A stretch of DNA of 64,000 nt from Lysobacterales bacterium. GTDB lineage: Bacteria > Pseudomonadota > Gammaproteobacteria > Xanthomonadales > UBA2363. The translations under genes and the position numbers were made by a program. Shown piece after piece: positions 28,213 through 37,599 of this stretch. The notes under the pieces were generated by a model, which searched no databases, had not been told where the DNA came from, and saw only the letters and a program-made list of their open reading frames with translations. The stretch is taken from NCBI GenBank assembly GCA_019634735.1, contig JAHCAT010000009.1, positions 62,001-126,000 of the forward strand. Direction: 5' to 3'. Each line of letters begins with the position of its first letter. Positions within the stretch are counted from its first letter, which is position 1.

Positions 28213-28369
28213 GACGGGCGCCAACGCAGTAGGCCGCCTTTCCGGAGGATCTGGTGCCCCCCGGATCCGGCATGGCGGGTACCGGCCCGCGGGTGACGAG
28301 GGTTTCACGCACGTGAACGATGGTGACGCGCCCGCCGCGGCGCGTCCCGCCCCGCTACCATGGCCGGCC

Positions 28370-29359
28370 ATGCAGATCGGCCGCCACCGAATCGATCCGC
28401 CGCTGGTGCTGGCGCCGATGGCCGGCATCACCGACAAGCCGTTCCGGGTGCTGTGCAAGCGCCTGGGCGCTGGCCTGTGCGTGTCGGAAATGACCGCCGC
28501 CGATCCGGCGCTGAGGCATACCCGCAAGTCCGCCCTGCGCCGCGAGCACGCCGGCGAACCCGAGCCGGTGGCGGTGCAGATCGCCGGGTGGGATCCGGCG
28601 ATGCTGGCCGACGCCGCGCGCTTCAACGCCGACCAGGGCGCGCAACTCATCGACATCAACATGGGCTGCCCGGCCAAGAAGGTGTGCCGGCGCGAGGCCG
28701 GTTCCGCCCTGCTTGCCGACGAGCCACTGGTGGCGCGCATCCTGGCCGAGGTGGTTGCCGCTGTCGAGGTGCCGGTGACCCTGAAGATCCGCACCGGACC
28801 CGACCCGGCCAACCGCAACGGCGTGGCCATCGCCCGGATCGCGCAGGACGCCGGCATCGCCGCACTGGCCGTGCACGGCCGCACCCGCGCCGACCGTTTC
28901 CTGGGCCGCGCCGAGTACGCCACCATCGCGGCGATCAAGCGCGCGGTGGCGATCCCTGTGATCGCCAACGGCGACATCGATTCGCCGCAGGCCGCGCGCG
29001 CCGTGCTCGAGGCCACCGGCGCCGACGCCGTGATGGTTGGCCGCGCCGCCCAGGGCCGGCCCTGGATCTTCGCCGAGATCGCCGCCTATCTGGCGACCGG
29101 CCAGGTGCCGGCCCCACCATCGCCCGCCCAGGTCGGCGCCTGGCTGCTCGAGCACCTGGACGGGCTGTACGCGCTGTACGGCGAGTCCCAGGGCGTGCGC
29201 ATCGCACGCAAGCACATCGGCTGGTACTGCCGCAGCCATGCCGGGGCCGAGGCGTTCTGGCGGCAGGTCAGCGGCATCGAGCAGGCGCGCGCGCAGCGCG
29301 ACGCGGTCGCGGCGTTCTTTGCCGCGTTGGCGGACACGGCCTGGTCGAGGGCGGCATGA
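28370..29359 (+). CDS. dusB: tRNA-dihydrouridine synthase B
   Basis: A 329-residue FMN enzyme that reduces uridine to dihydrouridine in tRNA. It aligns by eye along its whole length with E. coli DusB: MQIGRHRIDPPLVLAPMAG at the start, then DINMGCPAKKVCRREAGSAL (catalytic Cys in MGCPAKK), VTLKIRTG, VHGRTR, VIANGDI and GRAAQGRPWIF. ATG 28370 matches that N-terminus; GTG 28313 would add 19 unconserved residues. In many gammaproteobacteria dusB precedes fis; here it instead overlaps (ATGA) the start of a TPR-GGDEF gene, so translation of the two is probably coupled. Confidence 0.94.
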   Translation: MQIGRHRIDPPLVLAPMAGITDKPFRVLCKRLGAGLCVSEMTAADPALRHTRKSALRREHAGEPEPVAVQIAGWDPAMLADAARFNADQGAQLIDINMGCPAKKVCRREAGSALLADEPLVARILAEVVAAVEVPVTLKIRTGPDPANRNGVAIARIAQDAGIAALAVHGRTRADRFLGRAEYATIAAIKRAVAIPVIANGDIDSPQAARAVLEATGADAVMVGRAAQGRPWIFAEIAAYLATGQVPAPPSPAQVGAWLLEHLDGLYALYGESQGVRIARKHIGWYCRSHAGAEAFWRQVSGIEQARAQRDAVAAFFAALADTAWSRAA

Positions 29360-31305
29360 GGGCGCCCTGTTTTCGCCGCACGCCCTCGATTGTCGGGCCC
29401 CGCGGCAGGTGGGTGTCCCCGGCCGGGTCGGTGTGGGTGGTGTCCGGCCTGCTGGCCGGCCTGCTGGTCGCAGTCGCCACCGTGGTCGCCCAGCCACCGC
29501 CGGCGTCCGAGGATTGCGAGGCGCTGAGCAACAGCGATCCGGCCGCCGCCCATACGCTGGCCGAGCGGCAGCTCGCCGCCCCCGGCCTGGCGCTGGAGGG
29601 CGAGATCCAGGCGCGGATGTGCCTGGCCTGGTCGCATGTGCGCACCGGCCAGGCCGAGCAGGCCCGCGCCGAGGCCGACCGACTGCTGGAGCTGACCACC
29701 CGTGAAGGCCTGTCGCCGGCGATGGTGACCGCGGCCTTGCGCCGCGCCGGCAGCGTGCATTTTTCCCTGGGCGATCGCCATGCCGCCGTCGACCGCTTCG
29801 TGCAGGCCCTGGAAATCGCCGACGAGCACGGCCTGGACAACGAGCGGATCGGCCTGCTGACCAACCTCGGCATCGCCCGCGGCAGCCTCGACGAGGGCCT
29901 GCAGGCGCAGGCGCACTTCGAGGAGGCGCTGCGCCTGATGGAGGCCACCGGGCACCGCCAGCACGAGCCGCCGCTGCTCAACAACTACGGCCTGTCCCTG
30001 GTCCAGAACGGCGAGCCCGGCCGCGGCCTGCCGCTGCTTGAGCGGGCGCTGGAACTGGCCGAGGCCCAGGGCAACCGGGTTGGCATCGCCCACGTCACCC
30101 ACAGCATCGGCTTCGCGCTTCGCCAGCTCGGCCGCCTCGAGGAGGCCGAGGCCAGCCTGCGCCGCGCCCTGGCCGAGCGGCGCGAGATCGGCGCGCGCGC
30201 CGGCGAGGGCGCGACCCTGCTGGAGATTGCCCGGGTCGAACAGGCGCGCGGCGAGCTGGCCGCCGCCCTGGCCGACGCCGAGGCCGCCGTGGCGCTGGCC
30301 CGGGAGACCGGCGACGAGACCACCGAGCGCGACGGCATGCACACGCTGTCGACCCTTTATGCCAGCCTGGACCGGATCCCCGAGGCCTACCAGGCCGAGC
30401 GCCGCAACAATGAGCTGCACCTGCGCTTCGCCCGCGAGCAGAACATCCAGCGGCTGGCCGAACTGGAGGCTCGCCTGCGCTCGCAGATGGATCGCCGCGA
30501 GCTGGAGCTGCTGCGTCGCGACAACGAGATCCAGGCCCTTCAGCTCGAGCGCGACCGGCTGGCCCGGCGCTACGGGATCGGCCTTCTGGCACTGATCGTG
30601 CTGGCCGCCGGGCTGGCCACCTGGCACCAGCGTCGGGCCAACCGGCAGCTTCGCCACGCCAATGCCAAGGACGACATGACCGGCCTGTCCAATCGCCGGC
30701 ATATGACACGGGTGCTGGACTGGCTGCAGGCGCACCGCGGCACTGCCGCCCTCCAGGCTGGGCCGGTGCGGGCGGGCGTGCTGTTCCTGATCGACATCGA
30801 CCGCTTCAAGTCGATCAACGACCGGTTCGGCCACGAGGTCGGCGACAAGGTGCTGGTCACGGTCGCGCAGCGCCTGCGCGCCAGCACCCGCGGCGGCGAC
30901 CGCGGCGGCGACCGCCTGTGCCGCTGGGGTGGCGAGGAGTTCCTGGTGGCCGCCCCCGACCTGACCGAGCAGCAGGCACTGGACATGGCGGAACGGCTGC
31001 GTTCGCTGGTATCGGCCGCGCCAGTGACCCTGGACGGCGGGGCGTCGGTGCCGGTTTCGGTGTCGGTCGGCTTCGCGCCCTGGCCGCTGTTCGAGGGCGG
31101 CGCCACGCTGCCCTGGCTGTTGACCCTGCGCCTGGCCGACCAGGCGCTGTACCTGGCCAAGGATGCCGGCCGCGACACCTGGGCCGGGTACTGGGGCGGC
31201 ATCTGGCCGGCTGGCCGCGACGCCGACGGGTTGGCCCGGGACCTGGCCCAGGCGCTGCCCGCGCTGCTCCGCGACGGCGCGTTGCGCCTGCGCCGGCCGC
31301 CCTGA
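29356..31305 (+). CDS. Membrane TPR-GGDEF diguanylate cyclase
   Basis: A 649-residue protein. An N-terminal hydrophobic segment (VWVVSGLLAGLLVAVATVVAQ, about 24-44) exports or anchors it. Residues about 50-370 form TPR repeats, expected in the periplasm, then a coiled-coil stretch and a second membrane segment (YGIGLLALIVLAAGLATW, about 407-424). The cytoplasmic GGDEF domain (about 440-610) makes cyclic di-GMP: DDMTGLSNRRH, DIDRFKSINDRFGH and the active-site loop GGEEF at 525-529. An inhibitory I-site RxxD stands exactly five residues before it (RGGD, 516-519), preceded by an extra copy (512-515). It overlaps dusB by four bases. Confidence 0.93.
   Translation: MRAPCFRRTPSIVGPRGRWVSPAGSVWVVSGLLAGLLVAVATVVAQPPPASEDCEALSNSDPAAAHTLAERQLAAPGLALEGEIQARMCLAWSHVRTGQAEQARAEADRLLELTTREGLSPAMVTAALRRAGSVHFSLGDRHAAVDRFVQALEIADEHGLDNERIGLLTNLGIARGSLDEGLQAQAHFEEALRLMEATGHRQHEPPLLNNYGLSLVQNGEPGRGLPLLERALELAEAQGNRVGIAHVTHSIGFALRQLGRLEEAEASLRRALAERREIGARAGEGATLLEIARVEQARGELAAALADAEAAVALARETGDETTERDGMHTLSTLYASLDRIPEAYQAERRNNELHLRFAREQNIQRLAELEARLRSQMDRRELELLRRDNEIQALQLERDRLARRYGIGLLALIVLAAGLATWHQRRANRQLRHANAKDDMTGLSNRRHMTRVLDWLQAHRGTAALQAGPVRAGVLFLIDIDRFKSINDRFGHEVGDKVLVTVAQRLRASTRGGDRGGDRLCRWGGEEFLVAAPDLTEQQALDMAERLRSLVSAAPVTLDGGASVPVSVSVGFAPWPLFEGGATLPWLLTLRLADQALYLAKDAGRDTWAGYWGGIWPAGRDADGLARDLAQALPALLRDGALRLRRPP
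30889..30912 (+). repeat. 12-bp tandem duplication in the I-site of the GGDEF gene
   Basis: The 12-mer cgcggcggcgac occurs twice in tandem (30889-30900 and 30901-30912). In protein it duplicates Arg-Gly-Gly-Asp, so that two RxxD motifs stand in a row before GGEEF. The second copy has canonical spacing. Confidence 0.9.
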
Positions 31306-31334
31306 GGACGGCCGGCGGCCACCCGGGGACGGGC

Positions 31335-31343
31335 TGTTAGAAT
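31335..31343 (+). promoter_or_regulatory. Extended -10 promoter element
   Basis: TG (31335-31336), one base, then TAGAAT (31338-31343), which is an extended -10 arrangement, 30 bases upstream of the ATG of the indolepyruvate oxidoreductase gene. Confidence 0.5.
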
Positions 31344-31373
31344 GCGCGACCCCCGCAAGCCGGTTTCCGCGCC

Positions 31374-34300
31374 ATGTCCGCCAGCCTTTCCGCGCCCGCG
31401 ATCGATGCCGGGTACACCCTCGAGCACAAGTACACCCGCACCCAGGGCCGGATCTACCTGAGCGGCGTGCAGGCGCTGGTGCGCCTGCCGCTGATGCAGC
31501 GGATGCGCGACCAGGCCGCGGGGCTGAATACCGCCGGCTTCATCTCCGGCTACCGTGGCTCGCCGCTGGGCGGCTTCGACCTGGAACTGTGGCGTGCCCG
31601 CAAGCACCTGTCAGCGGCCGCCGTGAAGTTCGTGCCCGGCCTCAACGAGGACCTGGGCGCGACCATGGTCTGGGGCAGCCAGCAGGCCAATCTGTTCCCC
31701 GGCGCGAAGCACGACGGCGTCTATGCCATGTGGTACGGCAAGGGCCCGGGCGTCGACCGTTGCGGCGACGTCTTCAAGCACGGCAACGCCGCCGGCACCT
31801 CGCGCCATGGCGGTGTGCTGGCCCTGGCCGCCGACGACCACGCCTGCCGCAGCTCGACCCTGCCGCACGGCTCCGAGCACGAGTTCGTCTCGGCGCTGAT
31901 GCCGGTGCTCAACCCGGCCGGCGTCCAGGACATCCTCGACATGGGCCTGCTCGGCTGGGCGATGAGCCGCTTCACCGGCCGCTGGGTCGGCTTCAAGACC
32001 ATCGCCGAGACCGTCGAATCCTCGGCCAGCGTCACCGTCGACCCGCACCAGCTCGACATCGTGGTGCCGGGCGACTTCCCGCTGCCGCCGGGCGGCCTCA
32101 ACATCCGCTGGCCGGATCCGCCGCTGGACCAGGAGATGCGCCTGCACCAGTACGCGGTCGACGCGGCGATCGCCTTCGCGCGCGCCAACGGCATCGACCG
32201 CACGGTATTCGACTCGCCACGTGCGCGGCTGGGGATCGTCACCACCGGCAAGAGCTACCTGGACGTGCTGCAGGCGCTGGAATACCTGGGCATCGACGCC
32301 GAGGCCTGCCGCGACATCGGCATCCGCGTCTACAAGGTCGGCATGACCTGGCCGCTGGAGCCGGCCGGCATCCGCGAGTTCGCGCGCGGCCTGGAGGACA
32401 TCGTCGTCGTCGAGGAGAAGCGCGCCTTCATCGAGTCGCAGATGAAGGAGGCCATGTACAACTGGGACCACGAGCGGCGCCCGAGCATCGTCGGCAAGTA
32501 CGACGAATCCGGCGACTGGATCCTGCCCAGCACCTCGGAACTGACCCCGGCGCGCATCGCCCGGGTCATCGCCGGGCGGTTGGCGCGCTTCTTCAGCAGC
32601 GAGCGCATCGAGCAGCGCCTGAAGTGGATCGCCGCCAAGGAGGCCGAGCTGGCCCTGCCGCGGCCGGTGTTCCCGCGCGCCGCGCACTACTGCTCGGGCT
32701 GCCCGCACAACACCTCGACCGTGGTCCCGGAGGGCTCCCGGGCGCTGGGCGGCATCGGCTGCCACTACATGGTCACCTGGATGGACCGGCGCACCGACAC
32801 CTTCACCCAGATGGGCGGCGAGGGCGTGACCTGGTGCGGGCAGGCGCCGTTCACCAGCGAGAAGCACGTCTTCCAGAACCTCGGCGACGGCACCTACTTC
32901 CATTCCGGCTCGCTGGCGATCCGCCAGGCGATCGCCGCCGGCGTCAACATCACCTACAAGATCCTCTACAACGACGCGGTGGCGATGACCGGCGGCCAGC
33001 CGGTCGACGGCACCCTGACCGTGCCCGACATCGCCCACCAGGTGCGCGCCGAGGGGGTGGCCACGATCGTCGTGCTGTCCGACGACATCGGCAAGTGGAG
33101 CCGTCCGGAGATCTTCCCCGAGGGCGTCGAGTTCGCGCCCCGCGAGCGGCTGGACGAGGTCCAGAAGCGCCTGCGCGAGACCCCCGGCACCACCGTGCTG
33201 ATCTACGACCAGACCTGCGCCGCCGAGAAGCGTCGCCGCCGCAAGCGCAAGCTGATGGTCGACCCGCCCAAGCGGGTCATGATCAACTCGCTGGTCTGCG
33301 AGGGCTGCGGCGACTGCGGCGTGAAGTCCAATTGCGTGTCGGTGCTGCCGCTGGAGACCGAGTTCGGCCGCAAGCGCAGCATCGACCAGAGCAGCTGCAA
33401 CAAGGACTATTCCTGCGTCGAGGGCTTCTGCCCCAGCTTCGTCACCGTGCACGGCGGCGCCCTGCGCAAGCCGAAGCCGCGCGCCGGCGCGATCGACCCG
33501 GCCGCGCTGCCGATGCCGTCGCTGCCGGACCTGGAGCTGCCCTGGAACATCCTGGTCACCGGCATCGGCGGCACCGGCGTGGTCACCATCGGTGCCCTGA
33601 TCGGCATGGCCGCGCACCTGGAAGGCAAGGGCACCAGCGTGCTCGACCAGACCGGCCTGGCCCAGAAGGGTGGCGCGGTCACCACCCACGTGCGCATCGC
33701 CCGGCGGCCCGACGACATCCACGCGGTGCGCATCGCCGCCGGCGAGGCCGACCTGGTGCTGGGCTGCGACATGGTCGTGGTCAACGACTACTGGGCGTTG
33801 TCGAAGATCCGCGCCGACCGCTCCAACGTGGTGCTGAACACCTACGAGGCGATGCCCGGCACCTTCACCCGGCAGCCGGACATGCAGTTCCCGGCCGCCG
33901 ACATCGTGCAGGCCGTGCGCACCGCCCTGGGCGGCCGCGACCCGGCCCTGGTCGACGGCAGCGCCCTGGCCACCGCCCTGCTCGGCGACGCGATCGGCGC
34001 CAACCTGTTCATGCTCGGCTACGCCTGGCAGAAGGGCTGGGTGCCGGTCGGCCTGGACGCGCTGATGCGTGCCGTGGAGCTCAACGGCGCCGCGGTCGAG
34101 ATGAACCGCAAGGCCTTCACCTGGGGCCGCATGGCCGCGGTCGACGTCGCCGCCGTGCAGGCCGCGGCGGCCGGCGAGGAGGTCGCTGCCGAGGTGGTCG
34201 CGCTGCCGATCGACGACCTGCGCCTGTCCTCCGGCCTGGACGAGCTGATCGCCCGCCGCGAGCGCTTCCTGACCGGTTACCAGAACGCCGCCTACGCGGC

Positions 34301-34889
34301 GCGCTGGCGCGCCCTGGTCGAGCGCGTGCGCGTCGCCGAGCAGCAGGTCGCGCCCGGCCGTAGCGCGCTGACCGAGGCGGTCGCCCGCAACGCCGCCAAG
34401 CTGATGGCCTACAAGGACGAGTACGAGGTCGCCCGCCTGTACACCAGCGGCGAGTTCCGCCGGCGCCTGGAGCAGACCTTCGACGGCGACTACAAGGTGC
34501 GCCTGCACCTCGCCCCGCCACTGCTCAGCCGCCGCGACGCCGACGGCCACCTGGTCAAGCGCGAGTTCGGGCCATGGCTGCTGAAGGCCTTCGGCCTGCT
34601 GGCGAAGCTCAAGGGCCTGCGCGGCACCTGGCTGGACCCGTTCGGCCACACCGCCGAGCGGCGCATGGAGCGGCGCCTGGTCGAGGAGTACTTCGCCACC
34701 GCCGACGAGCTGCTGGCCGGCCTGGCCCCCGACAACCATGCCCTGGCGGTGGAGATCGCCTCGATCCCGGCCGACATCCGCGGCTTCGGGCACGTCAAGG
34801 AGGCGCACCTTGAACGCGCCCGGGCACGCTGGACCGAGTTGATGGCCCGCTGGCGGGCGCCGGTCCCGCGGCTGCGCTCGGCCGCTTGA
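31374..34889 (+). CDS. Fused indolepyruvate ferredoxin oxidoreductase
   Basis: A 1171-residue single-chain enzyme that combines the IorA and IorB parts. It oxidatively decarboxylates indolepyruvate and other aryl pyruvates to acyl-CoA with thiamine pyrophosphate and iron-sulfur clusters. The N-terminal pyrimidine-binding part starts at about residue 25 (GRIYLSGVQALVRLP, FISGYRGSPLGGFD). The TPP-binding half is at about 440-640 (HYCSGCPHNTST, GGIGCHYM). A cysteine-rich cluster region follows (CEGCGDCGVKSNC ... CNKDYSCVEGFCP, about 640-690). The IorB/gamma-like domain starts near 725 (ILVTGIGGTGVVTIG). The rest is the helical C-terminal extension of the fused type. Transcribed alone. Confidence 0.93.
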   Translation: MSASLSAPAIDAGYTLEHKYTRTQGRIYLSGVQALVRLPLMQRMRDQAAGLNTAGFISGYRGSPLGGFDLELWRARKHLSAAAVKFVPGLNEDLGATMVWGSQQANLFPGAKHDGVYAMWYGKGPGVDRCGDVFKHGNAAGTSRHGGVLALAADDHACRSSTLPHGSEHEFVSALMPVLNPAGVQDILDMGLLGWAMSRFTGRWVGFKTIAETVESSASVTVDPHQLDIVVPGDFPLPPGGLNIRWPDPPLDQEMRLHQYAVDAAIAFARANGIDRTVFDSPRARLGIVTTGKSYLDVLQALEYLGIDAEACRDIGIRVYKVGMTWPLEPAGIREFARGLEDIVVVEEKRAFIESQMKEAMYNWDHERRPSIVGKYDESGDWILPSTSELTPARIARVIAGRLARFFSSERIEQRLKWIAAKEAELALPRPVFPRAAHYCSGCPHNTSTVVPEGSRALGGIGCHYMVTWMDRRTDTFTQMGGEGVTWCGQAPFTSEKHVFQNLGDGTYFHSGSLAIRQAIAAGVNITYKILYNDAVAMTGGQPVDGTLTVPDIAHQVRAEGVATIVVLSDDIGKWSRPEIFPEGVEFAPRERLDEVQKRLRETPGTTVLIYDQTCAAEKRRRRKRKLMVDPPKRVMINSLVCEGCGDCGVKSNCVSVLPLETEFGRKRSIDQSSCNKDYSCVEGFCPSFVTVHGGALRKPKPRAGAIDPAALPMPSLPDLELPWNILVTGIGGTGVVTIGALIGMAAHLEGKGTSVLDQTGLAQKGGAVTTHVRIARRPDDIHAVRIAAGEADLVLGCDMVVVNDYWALSKIRADRSNVVLNTYEAMPGTFTRQPDMQFPAADIVQAVRTALGGRDPALVDGSALATALLGDAIGANLFMLGYAWQKGWVPVGLDALMRAVELNGAAVEMNRKAFTWGRMAAVDVAAVQAAAAGEEVAAEVVALPIDDLRLSSGLDELIARRERFLTGYQNAAYAARWRALVERVRVAEQQVAPGRSALTEAVARNAAKLMAYKDEYEVARLYTSGEFRRRLEQTFDGDYKVRLHLAPPLLSRRDADGHLVKREFGPWLLKAFGLLAKLKGLRGTWLDPFGHTAERRMERRLVEEYFATADELLAGLAPDNHALAVEIASIPADIRGFGHVKEAHLERARARWTELMARWRAPVPRLRSAA

Positions 34890-34956
34890 CCCGGTGGAAA
34901 CCTGTCCGGTCTGATCGATCCATGCACGGCCCGCCCGGGCCTTGCGTCGTGCGAGC

Positions 34957-37326
34957 TCAGTCGAAGTCGGCCACCAGCAGGGCATCGATCCGGAGCAGGC
35001 TGACCACGCGGTCGGCAGGGCGGCCGACCACCAGCAGATCCCGGACGGGGTCGTAGGCGTGCCGGAGGTGGTCGCCGACGCCGGTGGCCGTGGTTGTCCC
35101 GAACACCGCGAAGTCCGGGTGCAACATGCCGATGGTGGCGTGGCCCCCGCGCAGCAGCGCGACAGCGCCGCCGTTGAGGATGCCGGCGCCATCGAAGCGG
35201 GGTGCCGCGACCACGAAGTGGTCGCCATGGACGTGGATGTCGCCGACGCCATCGCCTTCCACCGTGCCGACCAGGGCCAGCTCCGGCGAAAGCACGCCGG
35301 TGACGCCGCGCCTGCCGTCGCCCCACACCACCGCGCCCTGCTCCAGCAGCAGTCCGCCCCAGCCGTCCCAGCCGGGGGCGTTGACCACGTAGTTCCCGTT
35401 CGCCAGCGGCCATACCACCGGGCTGCCGGAAAACGAATTGATCGGGAAGTCGCCGGTGTTGGCCCCGATCAGGGAATTGCCGGGTGAAATCGCACCGGTC
35501 CGACCGGTGCTGCCGTCGATCCAGGTGATTGCGCCGACATCGGCAGTGTCGCCGTGGTCCCAGGCGGGCGCACCGACCACGAGGTTGCCATTGGCGAGGG
35601 GGAACAGGCGCATGCCCAGGCCATCCTGGATCGTGCTGCCAACCAGGGAGTTGCCGGCGCTGACGGGACCCAGCACCGGCTGATCCGGCGACATCCAGGT
35701 GACCGCGCCGGCCCGGAATGCGTCACCGTTTGCCCACCTCGGGCTGAGGATGGCGACGTTGCCGTTGGCGAGCACCGTCGCCCCGCCGAAGCCGACCAGG
35801 TCGCTGGCCTGCGCGCCGACCAGCGAGTTGGCGGCGGACACCGGACCGGTCAGCCCGCCAAGGCCGTCGCCAACGCTGATCGCGCCGACTCGTGGGGACG
35901 TCGGGCTGGACCAGTAAGGGCTGACCACCACGTATCGGCTGTCGGGCAGCACCACCAGGCTTTCGGCGATTGTGTCGCCCGGCAGGCTGCCCACCAGCGA
36001 GTTGCCGGTTCCGACTTCCGCGGCCAGGCCGGTCCATCCGTCGACCCAGGTCACGGCACCGGCGTTGGCCGCCGCGCCGTTGCGCCAGTAGCGCGTGGCG
36101 GTGACGAAATGTCCGTTCGGCAGCGCCTTGATGTCGCTGCCCACCCGATCGCCCGGTTCGCTTCCCAGCAGTGCCGACGTCGGATCCAGGATGCCGGTCG
36201 GCAGGGCCCCCGCCTGGAAAAGCAGCACTGCGCCCCGCTGGTCGGGGCCGAAACGCGGCACGCCCACCGCGAGGTTGCCGTTGGCCAGGGGTTGCACCAG
36301 ACCCTCCCCCAACCGGTCGCCGGGGTGCATTCCGAACAGGGAGTTCCCGGGATCCACCGCGCCTTGCAGTGGCTGGGGTCCGTCGATCCAGGTGAGCGCG
36401 CCGACATCGGACAGACCATCGCGATCGGCGAACGGGCTCCTCAGGACGTAGCGACCCTCGGCCAGCAGGATGGGCTGCCCCCCGCCCACCTGATCGCCGG
36501 CGTGACTGCCGACCAGGGAGTTGCCGTCGCCCACCACGCCGCGCACACCGCTGCTGCCGCTGCCGAAGGTGACGGCGCCGGCGTCAGGCAGCCCATCGAG
36601 ATCAACCAGGGGACTGCGCACGACGAAATCGCCCCCCGGCAATTCGGTGATCGTGTGATTCAGGCCGCCCGAGGAGCCCACGGCATCATGGGTCCGGGTT
36701 CCGACCAGGGCATTGTCCGCCGACACCGGCCCGACCACTCCGAGGTCGCCATCGGCCCAGACCACCGCCCCGGCATCGATGGCGTCGCCGTTGTCCCACA
36801 GCGTGCTCTGCACGATGTAGTTGCCGTTGCCCAGCACCAGGATGCCTTGCGGCTCGCCGATCCGGTCGTTGGCGCTGCTGCCGACCAGGGAGTTCGCTGC
36901 CGACACCTCGCCCGACAGGCCGGCGTCGCCATCCACCCAGGTGACCGCACCGGCGCCCTCCAGTCCCTGGTGACGAAAGTGGGGGCTGAGCACGATGAAG
37001 TTGCCGTCGCCCACCTCGCGGATGCCGTGGCTGCCAACGCAGTCCCCGGCCATCGCGCCCGTAAGCGTGCTGATCAGTTCGCCATCGGGCCGGTACAGCG
37101 ACACCGAGCCGACCGCGGTACCGAACACCCCGCAGTCGCGTACCACGATGTTGCCATTGCCGAGCAGGTGCACGCCGGTTCCGAAGCGGTCGCTGCCGGG
37201 TGGCGCAGCGATGTCGATCTGCTGCGCCACAGCCGCCGCGATGAGCGTGCCGCAGCCGAGCGCCCCGGCCAGCAACGTCCGGAAGTGCCAGGCGCCAGTC
37301 GAGAGGGCAGGGCTGTTGCAGGCCAC
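34957..37326 (-). CDS. Secreted protein with about 12 tandem 62-residue repeats
   Basis: A 789-residue exported protein. The start is GTG 37326, with GAGGA nine bases upstream and a hydrophobic export segment (TLLAGALGCGTLIAAAVAQ). After it the protein is almost wholly made of about 12 repeats of roughly 62 residues, each with the core NSLVGS-x3-D-x-(V/I)G, then a GNYVV-x-SP strand pair, and GAVTWVDG before the next unit. Repeats differ at many positions, so they are old. By memory they look like the DUF5650-type repeats of large surface proteins, and somewhat like FG-GAP propeller blades; neither is verified. There is no enzyme motif, no cysteine pattern and no C-terminal anchor. A binding or surface role is a guess. 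Confidence 0.78.
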   Translation of the reverse strand: MACNSPALSTGAWHFRTLLAGALGCGTLIAAAVAQQIDIAAPPGSDRFGTGVHLLGNGNIVVRDCGVFGTAVGSVSLYRPDGELISTLTGAMAGDCVGSHGIREVGDGNFIVLSPHFRHQGLEGAGAVTWVDGDAGLSGEVSAANSLVGSSANDRIGEPQGILVLGNGNYIVQSTLWDNGDAIDAGAVVWADGDLGVVGPVSADNALVGTRTHDAVGSSGGLNHTITELPGGDFVVRSPLVDLDGLPDAGAVTFGSGSSGVRGVVGDGNSLVGSHAGDQVGGGQPILLAEGRYVLRSPFADRDGLSDVGALTWIDGPQPLQGAVDPGNSLFGMHPGDRLGEGLVQPLANGNLAVGVPRFGPDQRGAVLLFQAGALPTGILDPTSALLGSEPGDRVGSDIKALPNGHFVTATRYWRNGAAANAGAVTWVDGWTGLAAEVGTGNSLVGSLPGDTIAESLVVLPDSRYVVVSPYWSSPTSPRVGAISVGDGLGGLTGPVSAANSLVGAQASDLVGFGGATVLANGNVAILSPRWANGDAFRAGAVTWMSPDQPVLGPVSAGNSLVGSTIQDGLGMRLFPLANGNLVVGAPAWDHGDTADVGAITWIDGSTGRTGAISPGNSLIGANTGDFPINSFSGSPVVWPLANGNYVVNAPGWDGWGGLLLEQGAVVWGDGRRGVTGVLSPELALVGTVEGDGVGDIHVHGDHFVVAAPRFDGAGILNGGAVALLRGGHATIGMLHPDFAVFGTTTATGVGDHLRHAYDPVRDLLVVGRPADRVVSLLRIDALLVADFD

Positions 37327-37549
37327 GCGCGCGTATCCTCGTGACGGCCGGGGGTTGCGGCCATCCTAACCCGGATATTCCGTGAGGCCGCTGCTGCGGC
37401 CACCGATCTCCGCGCCCTGGCGCGGTCCGCTTCCATCGGCCAGTTCGACTCGGCATCGGCTACGCATTCGCCGTGCAGCGGTCCGCCATCCGCAGTTCAG
37501 CGCGATCGCGACGGCCTCGCCACGCGTCCTCAAGGGATATCCCCGGTCA

Positions 37550-37597
37550 ACCCAGGCAGCCGGGCACCCTGTTGCTGCGCGGCCTCGGTGCCTGGGT
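37550..37597 (-). terminator. Weak candidate stem after the beta-lactamase-like gene
   Basis: Nine-base-pair inverted repeat ACCCAGGCA (37550-37558) with TGCCTGGGT (37589-37597), separated by 30 bases, immediately after the stop codon on the minus strand. The long loop makes this uncertain. Confidence 0.3.
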
Positions 37598-37599
37598 GT

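Noticed and set aside
35554-37344. A 596-codon frame on the + strand with a repeating look
   Set aside because: The periodicity is inherited from the 12-repeat gene on the other strand, which has the export signal and the regular repeat pattern.
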